Assembly: GCF_047511655.1 (NCBI RefSeq)
Contig: NC_133387.1
Span: forward strand, 40,652,853-40,716,852
DNA length: 64,000 nt
From: Castor canadensis
Lineage: Eukaryota; Chordata; Mammalia; Rodentia; Castoridae
Direction of reading: 5' to 3'
Part shown: positions 1-12,286 of the stretch, piece after piece
Layout of the letters: each line of letters starts with the position of its first letter
Position numbering within the stretch: position 1 is the stretch's first letter
Notes under the pieces: model-generated
Told to the model about the DNA's origin: nothing
The model's input: only the letters and a program-made list of their open reading frames with translations
Databases searched by the model: none
Position numbers and translations under genes: made by a program

Positions 1-400
1 ACTTGTTCCCCCATTCTTCTCAAGTTTATAAGCTGACTACAACTCCATGGCTTGATGTGAAAACTGATCGCAAGCAGAGGGTTTGTACCAGCCAAGCTTA
101 CCTTGGTGCAATTTGGATTCTGTACTGTTTACAATAGTTATGATGTTTTAATGGTTGGGCTGGCATTCAGGATCAGCATCCCATTTAGGAACTCTCGTGC
201 AGGGGTGCAAGAAACTGGCCGTTTGGAGAGTGGTAGGAAGTCGGGGTCACCACAACTTGTTCACACAGAGACATCTGCAAGAAGCCATTTTAGGCAAGCC
301 AACTCTAGAGGACCTGCAACTGAGGCTTCCAGGATATAAGAGGGATGCCCCAAAGATCTTGAAATTGATCTCACACTCTACCAAAGGGCAACTTTCCTCC

Positions 401-533
401 TACCCTTTTCCTCTCTCTCTCTTTCCACCAGCCAGCATAGGGAATTCCAGTTGGGAGGCCTCATGCTGGGGTGGAGGGGTGAATGGATTCTTTCCCTTCC
501 CTTGCTTCTCTCTCTTTCCACTAGCCAGCATAG
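401..533 (+). repeat. Imperfect direct repeat, about 40 bp, copies 93 bp apart
   Basis: A pyrimidine-rich segment ending CCAGCCAGCATAG at 401-440 recurs at 494-533 ending CTAGCCAGCATAG. The spacing suggests a tandem duplication of about 93 bp, now diverged. Confidence 0.6.
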
Positions 534-945
534 AGGAAGTCAACATATTCACTTGGGTATATCCTTAAATATTGAGAGATGCTTTGCTCCTGCTAACCAA
601 AAAGAAGATGATTAGTTCTCTTCATAACTCCTTTAAGATTATTTAGTATTCTTTACATCCTGCTTAAATTAGTCTCTTGCCAGACACAAAAACCCTAAAG
701 TATTTTTCTGATAACACTAATAGAACAAAGTTTAAAGTAAGTAAGTTATTTTAAATTGTTCTAATAGCCTTATACATGTATCTAAATGTCATAAAATCAT
801 TTATAGAGTTAAAAGTGTTACATGTAAACAGCTATATAGTTCTTTTATCTAAGGTACATTCTATCTAATAAGGTCTTTGACATTTCTGCTGTTTGTGACA
901 GATGCAAAAAGTTCTGCCATTTAGGCCTGATATCTGTCTGTAGGA

Positions 946-1019
946 TTAACATTGGCTTATCTGACATCTGTTCATCAGATAAACATTGGCTTATCTAACA
1001 TTAGCTAGATAAACATTGT
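946..1019 (+). repeat. Short repeated AACATTGGCTTATCT motif
   Basis: AACATTGGCTTATCT occurs at 948-962 and 982-996, and AGATAAACATTG recurs nearby, making a local cluster of GATA/TATC motifs. This may be a small duplication within an old element. Confidence 0.5.
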
Positions 1020-3539
1020 CCATATACAAATTGAGCATCAAAACAGGGGCTATTTAATATTACTGACACTGCCTTCCCTTAAGCATTAGAAAATTTAGTG
1101 TACAGACAGTACTGACAACCACTAACTTGTTACTTTACCTAACCAAAATTCAAGGTTTAAGTTATGATGCTGCTACTGGTTCATTTATATGTTAATATGT
1201 CTTTGTCTTCTTCAGGTATATAAGCCTTCTAAAATAGTTACAACAAAACACTGTACCAAGTTGGTGCCTTAGCTTTTTTTTACAAGTTTGTGCATATTTT
1301 CCTAATTGTAATAAGAGAGGTTTAGTCGTACTATACAATTATATTCATTGCTAAACTATTAACCATGGTTACTATGTAGCCATGTAATTTTAGTCGTTAT
1401 AGTTCTAATCCTACTGGGACATTTACAGACAAGCCCATGGAAGATGACTCTGACAAGTGTTTATCTGTCAACCAGAACTTTCTTGGGTATTGGGGTCATT
1501 TTGTATTTTCCTTGTAAAGTTTTATAACTGTTGTCTGCTGACACTTTACAATTTAAAGATGTCAGTACATCCCCTATGGGACAAACAATTACATTTAATT
1601 AAGCCCAGCCTAACAGCCATTTTTAAATAAATCTCTTTGTTGCTTAATTTGGCCAAAAAGATCACATTGGCACTGACTTCTGATCTATTTGATTTGTTAC
1701 TCCCCCTCCTCCTTGGGATAAAATCTCAGTTTCTGGACTTTTCCAGGAAAAGCCACTCCTGCCCAGAGAGACAAAACTGCCAAATTGGCAAAATCTTGAG
1801 AGATGACTGTTTAGAGAAATAGTTTAAGAGGACGCAACCTCCTGAATGGTCAGCATCCTCCAACTTCTTAGAGGAACAACTGGTGTTCAGCCATCCAAGA
1901 CAGTTCAAAAGGACTGCACGAATGAGAGGATTTCTCTAGATCCAGATGGAGTCAATTACGCCAGACCTCTAAAAGTAACCAAAGCTGAAAGATTTTAAAA
2001 AGGGGCGCTTATACATGTGCTCTAATATTTAAGCTTTCTAGGCTTCTGGCAAGAGGCAAAGTCGTATCTTTGGCCAAGGCAATATAACTTTCAATGATAT
2101 CTAACTTCTGCTTAGGAACAATGTGAGTCTTCTTTCTGTACCTAACTGGCTCATTGATGTTTACTCTCTAATTGGACTAACCCCCTGGTACACCTGGCCC
2201 ATAATGTAGTCAGCCCTTAACTGCCCACTATAGTGACAGTCCAAAATAGAGGGCCATCTAAGAGTTAAAAATACAAACACCTATAGACAAAGTAACCATA
2301 AGACTCTCTGTCACTTTTCAAAATTACTTTATCCTTCCTGCCACACCTGGCAGGGCCCCTACTGATGCTCCTACCACTGTTAATGTTCAGGTCATGCCTT
2401 CTAAACCAAATTTATCTCTTCCAAAATAAGTGCCTTTAGGACCCAAATCATGAGGCAATGAGGCTATCGATCTGTACCAATGAACAAGATCTCCATGAGG
2501 AACCTTAATTGTAATAAACAATAATTCAGACACCTTGTGTCCAAATAAGTCCCAGGGGAAAAATAGTAGAGACAATTTCCCCTTGTAGGTAGGGTCTGCT
2601 GTCACTTGTCAGCTTGAAGAAGCAGATAAGAAGATGGACTGCCCACCTTTAGCAACCCCCCCAAAATTTTATTTGCAATAATGTCTCTTGGCAAATTTGA
2701 GGTAGGCTAAGTTAGGGACTCACAGAAAAAAAAAAAAAAAAAACTAACAACAACAAAAAAATTGCGTCTTAGACTAAACATGCTTTGGCTCAGGAACCAC
2801 CTTCACCTGGCTGGGATCAGCCCACGCCCTCCCCAACCATTAATTACTGGGTGGTAATCTCCTTGTTCTCCCCTTCCCATAGGTTATCACAGGTTTTAAA
2901 AGCACTCAATGAACAGAAGCACACTCTCTTGGCTTCTGGCTTCCACCTGGGCCTCACTATGCTATTCTTTGTATTTCTCTTCCCTCACTTTTAATAAACT
3001 CCCTTACACCCACATGTTCTGCCATGGATTCTTTCTGGTGGGATACAAAGAGTTTGGAAGTCTTCTCATCACAGGCTGCACCAGCGCCATTAACAGAATA
3101 ACTCCGAGATGTTTGGGCTCCATTTGTTCGTAGGAGGAACTTGCTTGATTATTTACAATTAATTAGTTTTTTGGCTTTGTTTTTTGCTTTCCTTCATTTC
3201 ATGCCCCTATGTATTTATCAGTGTGTTCTAGCATAATGATATAACTTCCTTGCACTTGAATCTCACCTGAGTCTACCTTCAAGGGGATCAAATGTAAAAA
3301 GAGCATAGTTTAGAATGTCTGAGCTGAAACTTAATTTACAGCAAGACTTCTCGCAGGCTTACATGTGTATATTATAAATCAACAAGATAGGAATATGATA
3401 TGGAATATTTCATAATTTTGAAAGATTACCGTCACCCATTTTATTTTTATAGAGAACCCTAAATGAACTGGAGAAAATGTTGCTCCCACAGTTGTTATAA
3501 TATTGTATTTGATACCAGAGTTTTGGACCCAAGTTTCAA

Positions 3540-4010
3540 ACTCCTGAGATTCCATATGCCAGGTCTGGCCATCCACCCCTAAACAACAAATAAAGAAGCA
3601 TGGTGAAGGCGGTTTATTACATGGCTGGGCACATGGTGTGGGAAGAGGCAGAATAAACACTCAACTCATCTTCAGTCATCTTTGTGGTACAGATATGAGT
3701 GGTAGGTTTAAGTAGACAAAAGAACTTGGGGGTAGGGGACAAAGGTATGCATAGGTAAACAGTCCCAGTCACAGGTGTGTTCTGGTTGACCATTATCTCA
3801 TCCAAGTGTTCCCAGAGGTGTTTGGAGAAGATGTCATTGCTGCTGTCACTTGAGGGGAGCAATCTGATTCCCAAGAGATAATTGCTCCTGATCCAGAGTG
3901 CAGCCTCATCATTATAGGTAATTGTCCTCATTTGGAAGGGTGGTCTGTCCTGCAAACTCTCCACTGCTCCTTATGTGAAGTTTTAGTCCTTTGTCATAAA
4001 GATGTTATCA
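3540..4010 (-). mobile_element. LTR-like sequence, minus strand
   Basis: The minus strand has a TACTTAAACC box near 3705, AATAAACCGCC near 3610-3616 and a U5-like T-rich stretch after it, all in the expected order. No terminal repeats or internal genes were identified. The 115-codon open frame on this strand (3617-3964) looks incidental. Confidence 0.4.
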
Positions 4011-4139
4011 GTTATGTCCTTTCTGGGATCCAAGGTGATTACAAAGCGACTGCAAGAATGTTTTAAAGCAAGTACAGATACAAAATGGAAGCAGGGGTGC
4101 TCAGTTTCTCCTGTTTTTATTTAATTTGTGTGCCCAAGT

Positions 4140-4930
4140 AATGAGTCAGTGCTTTTCAGCAAAAGCAATTTGAGTGCCTCTTACATATTCTCTACATAAA
4201 CATGTAAAGGCTACTGAGGCAAAGTTGATAGATGAGAAAATTTTAAAAATATAACAAATATTAAAAGGGTCAGATTCAGGAATTAAAACAACCAGTAAAC
4301 AGGGAATAGCATTGAAACACCAAACTTTTCTCCTATCATCATCTCTTCTTTTAGATGTTAAGTAAGTTGCAATCTTTTTGAATAGGAAGTAACAATACAA
4401 TGCATGTCTGCCTTCTTTTAATGTTAAGCAAGATACAGTCTCCTTGAATAATAGGGATAACTGAATAAAAGGCACGTCTGGCAAGTGGGTGACCTGAATA
4501 TCACACATTATTTCCATGCTTTGAATAATAACAAGCTCACTCCCTGTCTCTGTGTTTTGAGTTAATAGGAGACCCATCTTAGCCCTGTCTTATGTAATGG
4601 ATCATCCTAAACACATTGTCTCCATGTTTGAAACTAAGCAAAATGATTAGAGGTTGCTAGGTGATGCGAACACATGTCTAGATGGGAATTCATATGGAGT
4701 CCCCCAGCTCAGAAAGTATAAGTACCCGCTGTCTCCCCAGACAAGAATAGCTATTTTGAGTCTTTTTCCACTCCCACCCGTGCATATCAAGCAGGAGATG
4801 CTTCTCTTTCACTTTCTATTTCTCACTACTTTATCATGTTTTTATAAATAAATCCTTGACGAACCTCTACCTAGTGAAATTCTCCTTTTTGGAAACTCCT
4901 GCAAATGTTTTCCATTGTGAATTTCTAGGA
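4140..4930 (+). mobile_element. LTR-like sequence with duplicated U3 block, plus strand
   Basis: A 67-bp block is tandemly duplicated (4346-4411 and 4413-4481). A TATA-like AAGTATAAGTA follows near 4716 and AATAAATCC near 4848. This is the order U3 enhancer repeats, TATA, R, poly(A) signal expected of an LTR. A 143-codon minus-strand frame here is probably chance. Confidence 0.45.
4346..4481 (+). repeat. 67-bp tandem duplication
   Basis: Copy 1 (4346-4411) and copy 2 (4413-4481) share CTTCTTTTA, ATGTTAAG, TTGAATA and GCA(T/C)GTCTG at matching offsets, with scattered substitutions. Confidence 0.65.
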
Positions 4931-5229
4931 CTGTGATTGTCATGGAAATTGGGAAGCTGAGGATTCCCCCCCCCCACTTTGTTCTTTCTCTTCTTTGGTA
5001 ACAGCTGTCATATTTATATAAAGTCCTGTGGTTTTAGTTTTTCCTTCACCTCAACATCACTCTCAGATTGTACTAAATATATTTTAAATATATTTTATTT
5101 TCAATGCTATCTGAATGCTAACAAAAAATGTTTAGAGAAAAATGAAAATCCCTGATTATTATACTAGTCTTTCCTGAAGGCTGCATTCTAAACCATGATA
5201 ATAATCATCTGTAAAGTCTTCCTACTCAA

Positions 5230-5774
5230 ATTATGATCTATGGTCTTGTCACGAGCACTTATGATTCATTACCAATCAAATACAAGTAAGCAGTACTCAG
5301 GAGACTCTTACTTCAGAGAACAGGATTTTATTCAAACAAATGCACATGGCAATCTCACATGGATCCTAACATCCTGTCCTCTTCTAACCCAGCCAGCGAG
5401 GAATTTACTCAGGCCTTCCCCAAGCCTTGCTCACCATGTGAAGTTTTCTTAGCCAATAAGGGGAGTCCAGCCGAGCTCAGGGGAATCCTTACAGCCAATC
5501 TTGATTGTAGGTCAATCTCACGGTCCACCAGCAACACCTGGTCATCGGGAGAAGGGTTGTGCCCTCAAGAGGTGGCTGCCTCTACATCAGAGCTTTGGGA
5601 TGAGCTCCGACAACAGGATCTTCAGCATTAGGGAGGCGAGTGATGAGTGGTAGTGAGGCTTGGGTTTTTATGCTTGGTGGTGACCTCATAGTGTTATTGG
5701 TCCCACCACCTTAACGTTGGCTTATTTGCATATTGGCCTGTCATTCTCTGGCTTGGTTTCTTAGTCCTAACACA
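5230..5774 (-). mobile_element. Solo LTR, minus strand
   Basis: On the minus strand the element starts near TGTGTTAGGACTAAG (5774). It has a TATA box AGCATAAAAACCC near 5668 and AATAAA at 5327-5332 with U5 beyond. The centre has more GC and CpG than its surroundings, as in LTR promoters. No coding region adjoins it and I could not find a clean target-site duplication. Confidence 0.6.
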
Positions 5775-8460
5775 TACTAGGTAATAATTCTTATTACAAC
5801 AATTTCCCATGCTTTAACACAATACAATCAATCAATACAACAGCAATCTTATATGTGTTCACTGAAGGTCTTGAGACCAGCAGCCTCAATATCACTTGGG
5901 AGCTTTTTATAAAGGCAGAATCCCAGGTACTGCTAAAAACATACTAATCATTGCATTTTAATGAGATTGCCAACAATTTGGTATGCACAGTGGAGCACTA
6001 ATGCTAGTAAAGTCAGAATTGCATTCAGCTGATAGTAGCAAAAACCCCAACCACTGTAATTTAACACACAGGGATTAAGTTCTCCTACATAAGAATTTGA
6101 GGGATTGAGTCTAGATATAACTCTGGGGTTCTGTGATATAACCTGTAGTTCAGGTTCCTCTTTCTCACTCAGCCACCTATACATTCAGTTATCATTCTCA
6201 TGATATCTGGCTCATGGTCACAAGACAGTTGCTCACATCCAGGCTGACATCTATGCTGTGGGCAGGAAGATAAGGGAGAAGCAGGTGATGCCTCTATTAA
6301 GAAAGCAAAAGCATTCCAAAAACACTTAGCCTTTGTATTTCAGTAGAGAACTTTGCAAACTACAAACAACTCAAGAGTAGTGTTTTGTAAACTGGGGTTT
6401 TATTAGTAAGAAGAAAACAGAATTATACCTATATAAGTAGGTAATATAATGATATAAGTCCTATAATAACTTACAAAATCTCCCTTTATACTGGGTAGGT
6501 ACAAACTATATATAATCAGGTATCATGTTGATTAAGGAAAAAACTTAGCAGGTAATATTGGCTAGATGTACAGAATTTGATAGGAAAAAAAGAAGTTCCT
6601 AAATTCAGTGGAAATTTAAAGAAAGTTAATGGTTATTTTCATTATTTTCAGTATCCATTATCATTCTGGAATATGATTTTTTAAATTAGAAAATGGGGAT
6701 GGATAATGTACACTTAGCATGAGATAACACTGCATAAACAAAATCTGCTTTTCTTTAACACCAGAAGAGTATGACTTCAACTGAAAATTGAAGTTAAGCT
6801 ATTTGTCAGAGAACATCTATTTCTAATTTCAAAGGTTATTAAAATCATTTGAGAAGTTCTCTTTTACCATATCCTTTCATTCCACTTCACAGCACTCATA
6901 TTAAACCCCAAAGGGCTTGGAAAATTGTACTAAACCAGCTACTATGCAACATTTTAGTCTGTTGGTTTATTACACAGTCATTAAAAAGATTGATTTTTTT
7001 CTAAAATATTTTGATATTTCTGGTTAAAACTTTCACAAATTTATTTAAAAAGTTGTCAGACACATCATAAAAGTGTGATGAAGAATATTAAGTCCAAATT
7101 GAAACCTCATTTCAACCACTATTTTAGGTTTAATTTTAATGTATTTAGTAAGTTTGCTCCTATGAGAGGGTAATTTTTTTTTTAAAGACAAGATCTTGCT
7201 AAGTTGGCTAGGCTAGTCTCAAATTCACAATCCTCCTGCCTCAGCATCTCAAGTGCTGAGTATAGGCATGTCCTACTACATGCAGGTATGCTGAATATCT
7301 TCTGCGTGTCCCTACAGATACCCTCTCCCACTTTCTCTACCCTGTTCTGAGTCACAGGAGGCAGAACCCAGGAAGACTCACTGATTTCCTTGCCCACAGG
7401 CTTTGGCTTCAGCCAGGTAGACAAATTCAGGAGATAGGGGAAAGGGAGGAGAGTAATATTAAGATTTCCATACACTCTTATTTTCCCATGTTTTATTATG
7501 TCTTGTCTATGGTCTGCTGTTAGGCAGCCTTCTATATAGTTTTCTTCTCCTGAATCTGATAATTACCACTTTCCCTGTCCTCTTAAACCTAGGGCTAGTA
7601 GTGATGCTCTGTCATCTGCAAAGTGGTGGGGCCTTGACTCTTGATGCTTTTTCAAAATCTTGCTTTCCTCAGTGTCAATAGTCAGTTTTACTATGACTAT
7701 GCATATTTTTCTTTTCCCTGCTCCAAAAAACAAGAAAAAATTTAAAAGTTAATAAATTACTTGAGAATCATAACTATGAAGCTAGTACTCTTAATTCCTT
7801 AGACAATTCTCCACCCCTTATTAGTCCAAACTGATTACTGAAATTCTTTCTTTACAGGTAGACCACATTTTGTTCTATTTTCTAAAATCACTTGAGATAT
7901 GTTTTAACCACCCTTCTATTGATAGAATCCTTAGTCATAGGTATATTTTATAATATAGGTTATGTATTTTTTGTTTTTCCCTTTAAAAATCTTTTAATTA
8001 GCTTATCAAATTCACATAAAGCCCTCAAAATTCATTGCTCTTTAACAACTTATAAAGGCATTTCTCTCTCTAGTTTAAACATGCTTTGGTGCTTAATTAA
8101 AAATAAAATAAGCATTTCTCATGTGATGAATTTTCATACCAGTTTATAAGTATAAGAAATAAAATTAAATTTTGTAATCAACAGCCTGTTAATTTTTGTG
8201 GTTTAGTAATAAAAGCCTAGATGTAATGAAAATGTATAGTGATTTACCTTGGAAAAGGATCAAGTTTATTAAAATAATTTCAAGCATATTTAAATATAAA
8301 ATAACTCATTTTGTTGCTTTGAAAAAATAGCAAGTCAGTTAAAATATTACTTGATAAATTTAAAAAAATAAAATGGATGCAAAAGTCCTTAGCAGTAACT
8401 CAAACATCAAAATTATTCTATTTCAATAAAATCTTAACTACATAATGAAATTGTCTTACT
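5775..8460. other. Intergenic, no gene seen
   Basis: AT-rich unique-looking sequence apart from a B1-type SINE at 7168-7290. All open frames are short and lack recognisable motifs. Confidence 0.6.
7168..7290 (-). repeat. B1-type SINE (minus strand)
   Basis: T-rich start then GACAAGATCTTGCTAAG...GGCTAGGCTAGTCTCAAATTC and CCTGCCTCAGCATCTCAAG, the reverse complement of a diverged B1. Confidence 0.75.
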
Positions 8461-8800
8461 CTGTGACAATATAACAAAATATCTAATATTTGTTAATTGA
8501 TAAAGAACAGAAATTTACTTCTTGACAGTTCTGGAGGCAGAGAAGTCCAAGACTAAGTTACTAGCAGTTTTGGTGTCTGGTGAGGGCTACTCTCTCAGGT
8601 TCTAAAATGTCACCTTGAATTCTCTGCCCTCACATGACAGGAGGAATAGAGGGACATAATGGCCCTACTTAGTTCTCTCCAGTCCTTTCATACGTATATT
8701 AATGAATATGATTTAATCACTTCCCCCAAAGGTCTTACCTCTTAATACTTTTGCATTGTGAATTAAGTATCAACATGAATTTAAGAAGAAAGAAACATCC
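8461..8800 (+). repeat. Old dispersed repeat, 'AGAAATTTA...GTTCTGGAGGC' family, copy 1
   Basis: Has the landmarks CTGTGACAATATAACAAAAT, CAGTTCTGGAGGCAGAGAAG and TGGTGTCTGGTGAGGGC that I know from a common mammalian interspersed family. A second copy is at 20225-20615. Class not certain. Confidence 0.55.
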
Positions 8801-9919
8801 ATATCACAGCAGATATAGAATTTTAAAGAAAAATAACATTCTATAACAGGTAATGATCAGCCTTTTGGGTAGACAAAATAAGAATTGTTCTATATGATAA
8901 AGCTTGAAGGTATCTTTTCATATATACTCCTATTTGCTATCCTGTTTTAAATTCAAAATAAAGATTTGTAACCAAGTACAATGGGTTGGCATCTTGATGA
9001 GTATAAAGTTAAGACAAGCATAACCAAAAAATAAAAGAGTGGAGAAAGATTTATTACCTGGAGTGGGGTGAGGAGAGCATGGGAGTTATTTCCAAAGCAA
9101 TGCCCTCCTTGAACAAAGGAAGCATGGGAATGAATTATAGTTGTGGAGCCTATGTATATTCATATAGGAAAGCACCAAAGGCAGACACATTCCTGAGCTT
9201 GCCCAGTTAAGTAGTACTGAGCAAGCTCAATTTTAAGGTCATAGCTAAAGAAGGAAAGATGAGGGCATATTTTGGGGGCATGCTTAGCTCATAGTCATGG
9301 AGTGCAGGTTAGAAAAGTTAAAATGTCTGATAGGAAATCTTTTGAGTGTGCTCAATTTGTGTCACAATATGCAAGACAGGAGTGCCTGTGGGCATGCTCA
9401 ACTTTCTCCAAAGGTTTGAGCTTAGAAAAAAAGAGGAAGTCATGTTAATATAGGAGTTTGCTCCTAAAGGTGACTGACTGCCTTGCCTAGCATCTAACAG
9501 ATTCAGCCACACATCAAATATTTATTGGTCATCTGTTATATGTCACACATTTTTCAGACTTGCAAATTTAAGTGAAAACAAAAATGATTCATCTATATAA
9601 GAAATATTTACTTCAATAAATGTTAAATAGTCAACATTTGCCCATAACAGAGAATAACTGTAAACATTAATTGTTATAAGGAAAACAAAACAAATGTTAT
9701 TAATTAATAGAATACGGTTGGCCATGGCTATGACTTTGATGACCTGAGCTTGTAGAATGCTTATTTAAAGGGAAAATTAGAAAGTATTAGAGAAGTATTA
9801 CAGTATATTGCAATTAGAACCTTTCCCTTCACATAAACAAAAAAGATACCGGGTTATCAATTTTTTAATAAATGTCTCTACATTGAAGTTCACACCATGG
9901 AGGCTTTAAGGATTTGTTG

Positions 9920-10259
9920 GAGGCCAATAGGAAAAGGGGACCAGGAACTAGAGAAAAGGTTAGATTAAAAAGAATTAACCTAGAAGGTAACACCCACGCA
10001 CAGGAAATCAATGTGAGTCAATGCCCTGTATAGCTATCCTTATCTCAACCAGCAAAACCCCTTGTTCCTTCCTATTATTGCTTATACTCTCTCTACAACA
10101 AAATTAGAGATAAGGGCAAAATAGTTTCTGCTGGGTATTGAGGGGGGGAGCGGGAGGGGGTGGAGTGGGTGGTAAGGGAGGGGGTGGGGGCAGGGGGGAG
10201 AAATAAACCAAGCCTTGTATGCACATATGAATAATAAAAGAAAAATGAAAAAAAAAAAA
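9920..10259 (+). mobile_element. 5'-truncated L1 (3' UTR and A tail) with 12-bp target-site duplication
   Basis: About 340 bp with a G-rich tract (10139-10199), then a poly(A) signal region and A tail. Flanked by AAGGATTTGTTG at 9908-9919 and again at 10260-10271. The segment TGTATAGCTATCCTTATCTC is shared with the L1 tail at 48242-49002. The perfect duplication shows target-primed retrotransposition and a fairly recent insertion. Confidence 0.85.
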
Positions 10260-11146
10260 AAGGATTTGTTGTCCTATGAAGTCCTTTTCTTAAATATAAA
10301 ATAGCCTATATTGATTATAAGGAGGGTGAAACTCACTATATTTTTAAGCCTTCACATTGTAGGACGGGAAGTTTTCCCTTAACATATTAAGAGTCTGGGT
10401 AGAGTATGATGAAGAGTTCCACTGTGCTTGGGTCTTGAACTCCTGGTAGTCCAACAAAAATGAAAAGATGGAAAGAGTTCAAAACTAAGCATAAAAAGGG
10501 CTTAACTTATTTTACAACTTCACCTTTGAACAAGCTAGAAAAGTCAATACAGGAGAACGTAACAATTTCCATTTTCAATTTTATAAAAATATAAAATATA
10601 AAAATAGTTCAGTGGACAATTAACATATTCCCAAATTAAATTTCATTTTAGAAAATCACTTAACTGAGTTGCAACAAATATGTCATATAATAGAAAGGTA
10701 GATAGATAGATGATGACAGACAGGTAGATATATACATACACAGGCATGCTCTTTTTCCCTGGCTTCCTCCTTGGAGAATAAAATGAGTTAGGTGACTCCC
10801 TTGACTAAAGATCTCAACTCTTGTTGGGAGTTTTTCTCCAAATAGCCCTTTTCATCTGTTTGATCCTTCTTTCCTAAAGGTGGTTCTCAAAGGATAGCAC
10901 TACCTCCTGTGGTTACCCTATATCATGTGCAGATGCTTGTAAATATTCTTTTTATTAAATACTCCACAAATTAGCAAATTTGAATATATCAACTTTTTTT
11001 TTCTCCTGCTACACCCCTGACTAGCTCAAGAGTTAATCTTTCATGAGAAAACCTAGTTTTTAAGAATGAAATTTTACTGCAATAGTTTTATATATCAGAG
11101 AAGACATATACTCTGTACCATCATTAAAAAATTGGGGCGATAACTG

Positions 11147-11287
11147 GGTGCAATGGTTCATGCCTATAATTCTGGCATTTGGAATTTGAGGCAAGAGGAT
11201 TGTGATCAGGGCCAGCCTGGACTACATAGTGAGTTTCAGGAGAGCCTGGGCTATATAGTCAGACCCTGTCTCAAAAAAAAAAAAAAA
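11147..11287 (+). repeat. B1 SINE with internal duplication
   Basis: Starts ACTGGGTGCAATGGTTCATG and contains GGCCAGCCTGGACTACATAG, followed by the related AGCCTGGGCTATATAGTC. This is the roughly 29-bp internal duplication typical of rodent B1. Ends in an A15 tail. Confidence 0.85.
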
Positions 11288-12198
11288 GCGTTCTGTCCTT
11301 GTTCTTGATTCACTTGATTCCACTACATCTTACCGTAGTTATGTTAGCTGGGGGAGGGGAGGGAAGTAAGATTGTAGACTAAAACACAAAATTGTAAAAA
11401 TAGATAAAATGCCCAAATATCTGATCAAAATATGTACTAAAATAAAATTAGTTTTAATTTTAGTGATTGATTCTGTACATTATGGAGTAGCTAGAAACAG
11501 ATTTAAACTCTATTATGAATAGAATAAAAGTTGTAAAAACTCTACATTCAGGAAGCAACAATTGTGGGCACTGAAAAGATATCATACAGAGCAATTATTC
11601 TTGAGAAGAAGGAAGCAGATGACATGAGCTGCTACATTCACTAACTTTCCTACCAAAATGTTTTCTAAACAAAAACTCAGGAAAGCAGGGCCTGACCAGA
11701 GAGTATAGTCTCACTGGAGAGAAACAAAGATTAGAGATCACAATTACATAGTAGGCAGGATTTGGTGGTGTGAGTACCAAAGAGAAGGAAGACAGTGTAA
11801 CAAGTCTCCAAAATCCACATAAAAATTTTCCTTCTGATCTCTGACCAACCTCTAGGCTTTGTATATATGTTAATTTACTACGAAGAACTGAAAGAATAGC
11901 AGAGGATATCTGGATGATGAATTTTTGAGCAGAGATTTAAGAAGTTGCATAGTATTGTGAAAAGAGGGGATTGGATTTTTGATCCAGCCAGATTGAAGAG
12001 TGTTTGTAAATAGTCAGGCTTTCAGTTAAACCCCAAAAGTCTCAATAAATAAGGACAAAAATTAGTAGAATCATATAACCAATATAGATCAGGGATACAA
12101 ATCCTCACATCAAGTCTTGCCAATTTCAAAGTAAGTGCTGGTAATTAAATGCTTGGCAAATGTATAAGAACATGATATAATCAATATAATAAAAATAC

Positions 12199-12286
12199 TA
12201 TTGGCTCAAGTGGTAGAACTCCTGCCTAGCAAGTACAAAGCTCTGAGTTCAAACCCTAGTGCTACCAAAAAAGAAAAACTTGCAAT
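12199..12286 (+). repeat. ID-type SINE
   Basis: GGCTCAAGTGGTAGAACTCC (A box) and GAGTTCAAACCC (B box) followed by an A-rich tail. Confidence 0.8.

Larger units (their letters stand above)
1..3135 (+). mobile_element. Probable decayed LTR-retroelement, LTR-like 3' part at about 2785-3130
   Basis: From about 2785 the plus strand resembles the end of an LTR: a TTTTAAAAG box near 2894, AATAAACTCCC near 2992, then a U5-like stretch to about 3130. The sequence before it (1-2730) is AT-rich, with no intact frame and no recognisable gag or pol motif. An 18-base A run at 2728-2745 lies just before. Membership of one element is inferred, and the family is unknown. Confidence 0.35.

Noticed and set aside
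3617..3964. 115-codon minus-strand open frame
   Set aside because: Lies within an LTR-like unit just before its poly(A) signal; no retroviral or cellular motif recognised.
4146..4577. 143-codon minus-strand open frame
   Set aside because: Lies over an LTR-like tandem duplication, has no recognisable domain, and its composition is that of translated repeat DNA.
12199..12286. tRNA-like A and B boxes here and at other ID sites
   Set aside because: These are ID SINEs with A-rich tails, not tRNA genes. They do not fold into a full cloverleaf as read.
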